DNA from: Methanosarcinaceae archaeon
Lineage (GTDB): Archaea > Halobacteriota > Methanosarcinia > Methanosarcinales > Methanosarcinaceae
Direction of reading: 5' to 3'
Assembly (NCBI GenBank): GCA_028690255.1
Contig: JAQVBP010000061.1
Location: 1 to 5,966, forward strand
DNA: 5,966 bases
The translations under genes and the position numbers were made by a program. The first letter of the stretch is position 1. Each line of letters opens with the position of its first letter. Positions 1 to 3,574 of the stretch are shown here, piece by piece. Under the pieces are notes generated by a model. That model was not told the origin of the DNA. It did no database searches and saw only the letters and a program-made list of their open reading frames with translations.

Positions 1-66
1 ATTTTTTATTTTTTTATTTTTCATTTTTTATTTTTTTATTTTTCATTTTTTATTTTTTTATTTTTG
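1..66. repeat. 22-bp T-rich tandem repeat, three copies
   Basis: Three head-to-tail copies of a 22-bp unit lie at 1-22, 23-44 and 45-66. Each unit reads A, six T, A, seven T, A, five T, C. The copies are identical except for the last base, where C becomes G at 66. The array ends 17 bp from the nre stop codon. On the plus strand it consists of runs of T. It could therefore act as a poly-U termination zone for a plus-strand gene lying to the left, converging on nre. On the minus strand it is A-rich and would not terminate nre. The array may extend beyond the left edge. Its presence is certain; its function is inferred. Confidence 0.9.
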
Positions 67-83
67 AAGTTGTTTCAAAGAAC

Positions 84-1334
84 TCAGAAAAAAGCGTCCA
101 GGGTGGTCTGGAAGCGGAAGTCCGAAAGCATCCGGGCTTTTTGCACCCATTCAGTCTTTGGAGTCCGGACCCTGCCGGCAAGCTTGCTTACTGCAACTTC
201 GATTGAAGGGAAGGTTTCGGGCGGGTTTTGAAGGGCTTTTCTGACTCCTTCCCTGACCACCCAGACCCCGAGGGGGGCCCAGTATTCGGGGGTGATTTCC
301 CTCAGGATAAAGACGGAGGCCTGCCTTTTTATTCCTGCAAGGTACTCAAGGACGGGCAGCCTTGCGGCATAGTAGCCTCCTGCAAGGGATGAGTACTGCT
401 TTTTTCCGTCGGGGCCTTCCCTGTCTTCCCCTATCCAGCTCGAATCCCCGGACCAGACGGTCTTCGGGAGCCAGGTCTCGATTAATTCGAAAGCGTAGCT
501 CCGGGGGAGGAGAAGGATCTCAAAATGGTTTCCGAAATGCGTCCCGGAAAAAAGGCTGATTTCCGATACCGGAGGGTAGTCCAATATTTTATCGGCAATG
601 GCTTTTCCGGCCATGTCGTCAACCGCGGTTATGGACCAGCGGGTCGGGACAAGTTTACGTTTTTTTCCGAGGAGCCCGATTGAGAAGAGGCGGGAGATCT
701 GCTCGGGCGCGACCTCGCTTCTGTAAAGTTCAAGCGCTGCGTCTTTTGCAAGGGCGTCGGTGTCATAGACGAGGTAGTCCACTTTTTTAGGAACTTTGGG
801 ATTTTCTGCGATTTCAAAGTTTTTGACGAGGCCTGCCGGCCCCATAGGGGTGAGGACGGAGTCGAACTTGAGTTCCTGCTTAGGGGCCTTAAAAAACCAG
901 GCCTCGGTATCCACGGGTGTCTTCGAAAGAGCAAGCTCCTGGGCCTTTAAGAGGAGGGGATTTTCCTTTCCCGGGGCTTCTTTTACATTAAACGTCGTGT
1001 TTGCCCTGACAAGGCTGGAGCGCATTGAGATGATGTCCTCGATGATCAGGTTTCCCCAGCCGGAAGGTTCTTCCAAAAAAGCAGCCTCCTTGCTCTTTAC
1101 GAACGGAGGGATAAGCGGGCCTGCCGAAACCTTCGGATAACCGTAACTGCCGACAAAAACCGCAGGTGGAGAAGCCCCGAAAATCGAATTTCCGGAAATT
1201 ATCGGAAAGCTTGATTTTACGGATTTAAAATTTTCAAGGATAGGACAGCGAGGCCGCCCGCAAAGCCCCTTTCCCTTACATTTGATGCAGAGTTCTTCTT
1301 TCAACGTTATTCCAGGTCTCCACAAATGCTGCAA
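84..1334 (-). CDS. nreA: Nre family archaeal DNA repair protein (NreA-like)
   Basis: A protein of 416 aa at most, recognised as an archaeal Nre protein. This family is linked to DNA damage repair and, in haloarchaea, works with the PCNA sliding clamp. The N-terminus carries a zinc-finger-like cysteine set at C16, C19, C25 and C30 (CIKCKGKGLCGRPRCP). It is followed by the family block PPAVFVGSYGYPKVSAGPLI near residues 56-75. The last eight residues, QTTLDAFF, form a textbook PCNA-interacting (PIP) box of the Q-x-x-hydrophobic-x-x-aromatic-aromatic type. The start is uncertain. No ATG is available. A TTG at 1334 gives 416 aa and overlaps the upstream regulator by 28 nt. A TTG at 1304 gives MKEELCIKC, begins 2 nt after the regulator's stop and has GGAG 13 nt upstream, so it is equally plausible. 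Either way it is probably cotranscribed and translationally coupled with that regulator. The biochemical activity of Nre is not evident from the sequence. Confidence 0.93.
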   Translation of the reverse strand: MQHLWRPGITLKEELCIKCKGKGLCGRPRCPILENFKSVKSSFPIISGNSIFGASPPAVFVGSYGYPKVSAGPLIPPFVKSKEAAFLEEPSGWGNLIIEDIISMRSSLVRANTTFNVKEAPGKENPLLLKAQELALSKTPVDTEAWFFKAPKQELKFDSVLTPMGPAGLVKNFEIAENPKVPKKVDYLVYDTDALAKDAALELYRSEVAPEQISRLFSIGLLGKKRKLVPTRWSITAVDDMAGKAIADKILDYPPVSEISLFSGTHFGNHFEILLLPRSYAFELIETWLPKTVWSGDSSWIGEDREGPDGKKQYSSLAGGYYAARLPVLEYLAGIKRQASVFILREITPEYWAPLGVWVVREGVRKALQNPPETFPSIEVAVSKLAGRVRTPKTEWVQKARMLSDFRFQTTLDAFF

Positions 1335-1666
1335 GATTTTGCTTCGGGGGCGTTTTTGTATAACCAGCCTGATTTCTGGACAAACTTACACACGTTGCAC
1401 ATGCCCTCCACTTTTACCTGGTAACTCAATTCATTCTCCAGGAGGAGAGCCGCAAACTTTTTTATTTCAGCCTGTGTCTCTTCTGAAAAACCGATTTCAG
1501 CACCCCGTTTTTCACTCACATACTGGGATACCGCAGCTCTTGAAAGCTCCAGGACTTCCGCAACGTCCTGCTGGGTACACCCATAATCAGAAATCATGAC
1601 GCGCGAAAGTTCCGCTCTGATTGCAGGCAGTACCTTCTGAACCATTATCTCACATGTTGTTTTCAT
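1307..1666 (-). CDS. HTH transcriptional regulator with C-terminal Cys motifs
   Basis: A small DNA-binding protein of 119 aa. A Cro/XRE-like helix-turn-helix is visible at about residues 29-53 (GCTQQDVAEVLELSRAAVSQ is its core), preceded by a helical segment that could aid dimerisation. The C-terminal part has two CxxC pairs, C90/C93 (CNVC) and C112/C115 (CSIC), enough for one Zn-ribbon or a metal/redox site. This arrangement matches the archaeal predicted regulators usually placed in COG2522; that assignment is from memory. It lies directly upstream of nre and overlaps or abuts it, so the two probably form an operon. The ATG at 1666 lacks a clear Shine-Dalgarno. An internal ATG at 1645 (residue M8) follows GTGAG with 4-5 nt spacing and could be the true start. 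A TATA-like element centred near 1691 would put transcription initiation near 1666. That suggests a leaderless transcript from M1 or a short leader for M8. The target genes and any ligand are unknown. Confidence 0.85.
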   Translation of the reverse strand: MKTTCEIMVQKVLPAIRAELSRVMISDYGCTQQDVAEVLELSRAAVSQYVSEKRGAEIGFSEETQAEIKKFAALLLENELSYQVKVEGMCNVCKFVQKSGWLYKNAPEAKSCSICGDLE

Positions 1667-1685
1667 AAGGGACCACTTTGATTAG

Positions 1686-1695
1686 GTTTTTTAAG
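1686..1695 (-). promoter_or_regulatory. Candidate TATA box for regulator-nre operon
   Basis: The minus strand reads CTTAAAAAAC here, preceded by the A-rich stretch AACAAAAAT, which could serve as BRE. The roughly 25-bp archaeal spacing puts the transcription start at about 1666, almost on the first ATG of the regulator. It is a weak match to the TTTATATA consensus, so this is a low-confidence call. Confidence 0.3.
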
Positions 1696-1864
1696 ATTTT
1701 TGTTCTCTTTGAAAGGTGATTGAAAAACGATTACCAGGGTATTAAATGATGAAAAAGGCTAACAGTTCCTATGAAAAATCAAATAGTTTCCCTGATGTGA
1801 TCTCTCCGGAAGGGCTTCAATAAGCCGACTTATCCTTAAATGCCGGTTTTTTGAATCTCCTTTA

Positions 1865-1900
1865 CTGCGGTTCTGCATCTGTGCATAAATCTTGCCGCAG
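1865..1900. other. Stem-loop with nested TGCA hairpin
   Basis: A perfect 6-bp inverted repeat, CTGCGG (1865-1870) and CCGCAG (1895-1900), encloses 24 nt. Inside the loop a smaller pairing is possible between two TGCA tetramers at 1874-1877 and 1882-1885. The structure could form in RNA of either strand. No T-tract follows on either side, so it does not look like a terminator. It may belong to the 3' part of a longer minus-strand RNA. Confidence 0.45.
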
Positions 1901-1918
1901 CTCAACACTTCCACAATA

Positions 1919-1956
1919 CACAAGCAGGCATGCAAAACACAGGCAGGCATGCAAAA
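1919..1956. repeat. 19-bp tandem duplication containing GCATGC
   Basis: Two adjacent 19-bp units, 1919-1937 and 1938-1956, differ at one base only (A at 1923, G at 1942). The second unit reads CACAGGCAGGCATGCAAAA. Each unit contains the palindrome GCATGC. The repeat lies just downstream, in the minus-strand sense, of the T-tract of the candidate small RNA and about 250 bp upstream of the regulator gene. It could be a replication-slippage product or a pair of protein-binding sites; the sequence does not decide. Confidence 0.8.
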
Positions 1957-1961
1957 ACTGA

Positions 1962-2037
1962 TAAAAAGATATGTGCAACTCCGGAACCCGGAAACGTTGC
2001 CCCCATCACCAGAATGAGATGGCCGGAAGGCCACCTC
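1962..2037 (-). ncRNA. Candidate structured small RNA (two hairpins plus T-tract)
   Basis: On the minus strand a candidate RNA of about 75 nt begins with a strong hairpin at 2037-2016: a 9-bp stem with one G-U pair, closed by a TTCC loop. A second hairpin at 2000-1975 has stem GTTGC/GCAAC... stacked on TCCGG/CCGGA with a 3-nt bulge and a 3-nt loop. It is followed by TCTTTTTAT (1970-1962), a typical archaeal poly-U stop, and then by another T5 run. A TATA box (CTATAAAAGG, 2063-2054) lies about 26 bp before the 5' hairpin. Promoter, structure and terminator are thus all present within 100 bp and in the right order. It matches no RNA family known to me, and no C/D box pair is present. The alternative is that these are 3'-UTR structures of the aIF1 mRNA. 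Confidence 0.45.
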
Positions 2038-2053
2038 GAATAAATCAATCGAA

Positions 2054-2063
2054 CCTTTTATAG
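2054..2063 (-). promoter_or_regulatory. TATA box downstream of aIF1, for candidate small RNA
   Basis: The minus strand reads CTATAAAAGG only 5 bp beyond the aIF1 stop codon. The usual archaeal spacing predicts initiation around 2033, at the base of the first hairpin of the candidate RNA. The match to the TATA consensus is good. The upstream BRE is not purine-rich in a convincing way. Confidence 0.45.
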
Positions 2064-2068
2064 TATGT

Positions 2069-2377
2069 TTAATTCTTAATCTGCTCAGCTGTGAAACCTT
2101 TTTCCATGAGTACATCTTTCATGCGGGTCAGGTGGTTACCCTGAAGTTCTACCGTGTTCCCTTTCACGGTGCCCCCGCATGCAAACTTGGATTTCAGATA
2201 GGTGGACAGTTCGTGAAGGTCAATTTCACTGGCATCAAAGCCCTCTACGACTGTTACTTCCTTTCCATATCTCCGCCTATTAACTTTCACTGTGATCCGC
2301 TGTTGCTCCTTTGCCACTTCTTCGCATATGCAAAGTTCTTTAGGAAGCCCGCAGACCGGGCACATTCCGCTGCTCAT
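2069..2377 (-). CDS. Translation initiation factor aIF1 (SUI1/eIF1 family)
   Basis: A 102-aa archaeal homologue of eIF1/SUI1, a cytosolic factor that binds the small ribosomal subunit near the P site and monitors start-codon selection. The SUI1 domain covers about residues 25-102, with the basic segment KVNRRRYGKEVTVVEGF and the family block KFACGGTVKGNTVELQGNH near residues 64-82. The N-terminus carries four cysteines, C6, C9, C16 and C18 (CPVCGLPKELCIC), a zinc-binding extension common in archaeal members. Its length is normal for the archaeal family. The ATG start at 2377 is supported by the strong Shine-Dalgarno GGAGGA (2394-2389), 11 nt upstream. A TATA box at 2452-2444 gives a leader of about 45 nt. 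It stands alone and is divergent from the winged-helix gene. The family and domain are clear. Confidence 0.95.
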   Translation of the reverse strand: MSSGMCPVCGLPKELCICEEVAKEQQRITVKVNRRRYGKEVTVVEGFDASEIDLHELSTYLKSKFACGGTVKGNTVELQGNHLTRMKDVLMEKGFTAEQIKN

Positions 2378-2388
2378 TTGTTGGTATG

Positions 2389-2394
2389 TCCTCC
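2389..2394 (-). promoter_or_regulatory. Ribosome binding site of aIF1
   Basis: The minus strand reads GGAGGA, complementary to the anti-Shine-Dalgarno at the 3' end of archaeal 16S rRNA. The spacing to the ATG is 11 nt, slightly long. It supports M1 over the internal M5, which would be 23 nt away. Confidence 0.8.
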
Positions 2395-2443
2395 AAATTT
2401 GTAATCATTGTATATGTAAGATACATCTAAAAATAACTGAGTA

Positions 2444-2452
2444 GATATAAAG
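2444..2452 (-). promoter_or_regulatory. TATA box of aIF1
   Basis: The minus strand reads CTTTATATC, close to the archaeal consensus TTTATATA, preceded by the purine-containing stretch CGATAAGTA as a possible BRE. Predicted initiation is near 2423, leaving a short leader that includes the GGAGGA site. Confidence 0.6.
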
Positions 2453-2793
2453 TACTTATCGATGAAGATATTAAAGCCTAATGGTAATTTCGGATACTTC
2501 AATGAAATCCGGTACAGGAAATTAACACGCACTGAATCCTTAAATACGGAACCCAGGCTCCAATATCATTCTTTCCGGATTTCTTCTTCGTATTCTTTAT
2601 TTACATTATATGCATTCTTTATATATTGTTTATAAATTCTTTGTTTTAAAACCTTCAGAGAAATCAAAAACCATATGTCATTTCGTATTCCGAAAACAAA
2701 TATTGATATAGTTTGAACTCCATATTTATATATAGGCGATGTTATTAAAAATGATATCCTCTTTTATATATAAATATATTTGATAAATATTTT

Positions 2794-2808
2794 TATAGAT
2801 CTATATAT
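2794..2808 (+). promoter_or_regulatory. TATA-like box overlapping a palindrome, winged-helix gene promoter
   Basis: The perfect 12-bp palindrome TATAGATCTATA (2794-2805) overlaps CTATATAT (2801-2808), a good TATA-box candidate. Initiation would fall near 2830, giving a leader of about 48 nt that includes a small hairpin, GCTGA/TCAGC (2835-2850), and the GGAGG site. A palindrome on a TATA box is a natural place for a repressor, possibly the downstream gene's own product. Several other AT-rich boxes nearby make the exact promoter uncertain. Confidence 0.4.
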
Positions 2809-2865
2809 GATAAAGGTATTTAATAATAATGATGGCTGAATATAGTCAGCATTTATTCTAAAACC

Positions 2866-2870
2866 GGAGG
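2866..2870 (+). promoter_or_regulatory. Ribosome binding site fixing a GTG start
   Basis: GGAGG lies 7 nt before the GTG at 2878. No ATG competes nearby in frame, so this strong site decides the non-ATG start of the 79-aa protein. Confidence 0.85.
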
Positions 2871-2877
2871 CATTATC

Positions 2878-3117
2878 GTGAACGAGCTGATAGGTTTCGT
2901 AAACGGAAACAATTTAAGACAGAAAGTGCTGGCCCTGCTTGCTTCAAAAGGGGAAATGGACGGAAAACGTCTTGCAAAAACACTCCATATTGCATATCCA
3001 TCCGTGGAGAAGACACTGGAAGAACTTCAGGAAAAAGAACTGGTCTCAGAGCAGGAGGGTAAATTCACCTTAACTGACACAGGAGAAAAGATACAAAAGA
3101 TCGTTTTAAGTATCTGA
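2878..3117 (+). CDS. Small winged-helix DNA-binding protein
   Basis: A 79-aa protein consisting of essentially one winged-helix domain. Helix 1 spans about residues 13-22 (LRQKVLALLA), helix 2 about 28-38 (DGKRLAKTLHI), and the recognition helix about 41-56 (PSVEKTLEELQEKELV). A beta wing follows at 57-66 (SEQEGKFTLT) and a short C-terminal helix at 67-78. The layout resembles the MarR/ArsR-like single-domain regulators common in methanogens. It has no ligand-binding or metal-binding residues (no Cys, one His) and no effector domain, so it probably acts as a dimeric repressor or as a chromatin-like DNA binder. The GTG start has a strong GGAGG 7 nt upstream. It is flanked by long intergenic regions on both sides and is probably monocistronic. 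Autoregulation is possible through the palindrome in its promoter. The target is not deducible. Confidence 0.85.
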   Translation: MNELIGFVNGNNLRQKVLALLASKGEMDGKRLAKTLHIAYPSVEKTLEELQEKELVSEQEGKFTLTDTGEKIQKIVLSI

Positions 3118-3118
3118 G

Positions 3119-3160
3119 TTATTTCGTTTTTAAATCCAGTCTTTCTTAATTTATATTTCA
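3119..3160 (+). terminator. T-rich termination zone after winged-helix gene
   Basis: Directly after the stop codon come TTATTTCGTTTTT (3119-3131) and then CTTTCTTAATTTATATTTC. There is no stem before them. Archaeal transcription often stops at such poly-U stretches without a hairpin. Confidence 0.45.
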
Positions 3161-3169
3161 AATGGCCGA

Positions 3170-3266
3170 AGTTTTCTCCTTTCTCGACAGTTCGGGCTTT
3201 GCCGGAGATGGCAGGGAAGGGGGTGATTACGTCACAACTCCTGCCTCTTATTTTCTATCTTTTTTA
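3170..3266 (+). ncRNA. Candidate structured RNA upstream of purL
   Basis: A GC-rich island stands out from AT-rich flanks. It contains a bulged hairpin TTCGGGC-TTT-GCCGGA (3191-3206). It also contains a larger stem-loop: outer stem GGCAGG/CCTGCC (3210-3215 with 3240-3245) around an inner GTGA/TCAC hairpin (3223-3234). The stem is followed by TCTTATTTTC and a T6 run (3246-3265), like a terminator. A TATA-like TTTATATTTC (3150-3159) sits about 25 bp before 3180. CCGAA at 3166-3170 could alternatively pair with TTCGG at 3191-3195, giving a rival fold. Known RNA families are not recognised. The same bases also form an open frame, so this is tentative. Confidence 0.3.
3210..3265 (+). terminator. 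Stem-loop followed by T-tracts
   Basis: The GGCAGG/CCTGCC stem with an inner 4-bp hairpin is directly followed by TCTTATTTTCTATCTTTTTT. It would end any plus-strand transcript, either the winged-helix mRNA or the candidate RNA, and insulate purL. Confidence 0.5.
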
Positions 3267-3413
3267 AGGAATAGTTGACCTTGCAGGATACATTCTATTT
3301 TTTAAATAGTGCAAAGAAATCTTTATCTAATCCCTGTTCCTTTATGTCGGCGTAGTTTGTTTTCTGGTTTATTTCCATTAATCTGAACCCTGGGAAACAG
3401 GGGTCAAATCATT

Positions 3414-3423
3414 ATTATATATA
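3414..3423 (+). promoter_or_regulatory. TATA box of purL
   Basis: The sequence ATTATATATAA lies after CAAATC, which could serve as BRE. Predicted initiation is near 3445, giving an unusually long leader of about 130 nt that contains the 14-bp repeat array. An inverted repeat CCCTG-GGAAA-CAGGG (3388-3402) sits just upstream of the box and is a possible operator. Confidence 0.55.
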
Positions 3424-3493
3424 AGCTCGGGGAAAACTCAGGGTCATCGAGAAACCGTCCCGGGGTCCCCGACAAAACAGGCTTTAAGAACCT

Positions 3494-3572
3494 GAGGCTA
3501 AGAACCAGAGGCTAAGAATCAGAGGCTAAGAATCAGAGGCTAAGAATCAGAGGCTAAGAATCAGAGGCAAGG
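3494..3572 (+). repeat. 14-bp tandem repeat array in purL leader, carrying the RBS
   Basis: Five full units start at 3494, 3508, 3522, 3536 and 3550, with a truncated sixth at 3564. Units 2 to 5 are identical, GAGGCTAAGAATCA; unit 1 has one change (ACCA for ATCA). A degenerate unit with a 2-nt insertion (AGGCTTTAAGAACCT) precedes them at 3479. Each unit starts with GAGG, a Shine-Dalgarno core. The GAGG of the truncated last unit (3564-3567) lies 7 nt from the purL ATG and serves as its ribosome binding site. The unit is not a multiple of three, and in-frame stops (TAA at 3527) exclude an N-terminal extension of PurL. Confidence 0.93.
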
Positions 3573-3574
3573 CA

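Larger units (their letters stand above)
1667..2068. other. Intergenic region between regulator and aIF1, no convincing gene
   Basis: This 402-bp stretch lies downstream of aIF1 and upstream of the regulator on the minus strand. An open frame of 118 codons crosses it (2115-1759, minus), but it starts inside aIF1, has no Shine-Dalgarno and shows no recognisable domain. The content that can be supported is RNA-like or regulatory: a TATA-like box, a two-hairpin candidate RNA, a 19-bp tandem duplication and a further stem-loop. These are listed separately. A weak 5-bp hairpin, GGCTT-CAAT-AAGCC, also lies at 1813-1826. Confidence 0.6.
2395..2877. other. AT-rich divergent intergenic region
   Basis: Nearly 500 bp separate aIF1 (minus) from the winged-helix gene (plus). 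The right two thirds are extremely AT-rich, with several overlapping TATA-like runs, notably at 2725-2734 and 2763-2778. The left part contains a 9-bp inverted repeat, GAAATCCGG (2504-2512) and CCGGATTTC (2575-2583), and a nearer CGGAT/ATCCG pair around 2491-2511. I see no ORF with coding character, no tRNA and no clear structured RNA. It is best read as a divergent control region. Confidence 0.6.
3118..3574. other. Intergenic region upstream of purL
   Basis: This 457-bp gap contains, in order: a T-rich terminator, a GC-rich structured island (3163-3245) ending in T-tracts, a low-complexity AT stretch, a small inverted repeat CCCTG/CAGGG (3388-3402), the purL TATA box, a GC-rich leader with a 7-bp inverted repeat, and a 14-bp tandem repeat array. 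The only open frame with any coding look is a 38-codon one at 3162-3278, listed as a finding rather than a gene because it lacks a Shine-Dalgarno and a recognisable domain. Confidence 0.55.

Noticed and set aside
66..85. Terminator hairpin for nre, from AGTTGTTTCAAAGAACT
   Set aside because: In the nre sense the imperfect palindrome is followed by A-rich, not T-rich, sequence.
796..1140. Plus-strand open frame of 114 codons
   Set aside because: It is antisense to the well-supported nre gene and has no recognisable domain or ribosome binding site.
1962..2037. C/D box guide RNA
   Set aside because: A TGATGG sequence resembles box C, but no CTGA box D lies at a suitable distance.
2040..2063. 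tRNA T-arm, from GGTTCGATT on the minus strand
   Set aside because: No acceptor, anticodon or D stem can be found around it, and it follows a TATA box directly.
1759..2115. Minus-strand open frame of 118 codons with several cysteines
   Set aside because: It starts inside aIF1 in another frame, has no Shine-Dalgarno, crosses the hairpins, T-tract and 19-bp repeat, and shows no domain.
3494..3572. Possible CRISPR array
   Set aside because: The units are 14 bp with no spacers between them; this is a simple tandem repeat.
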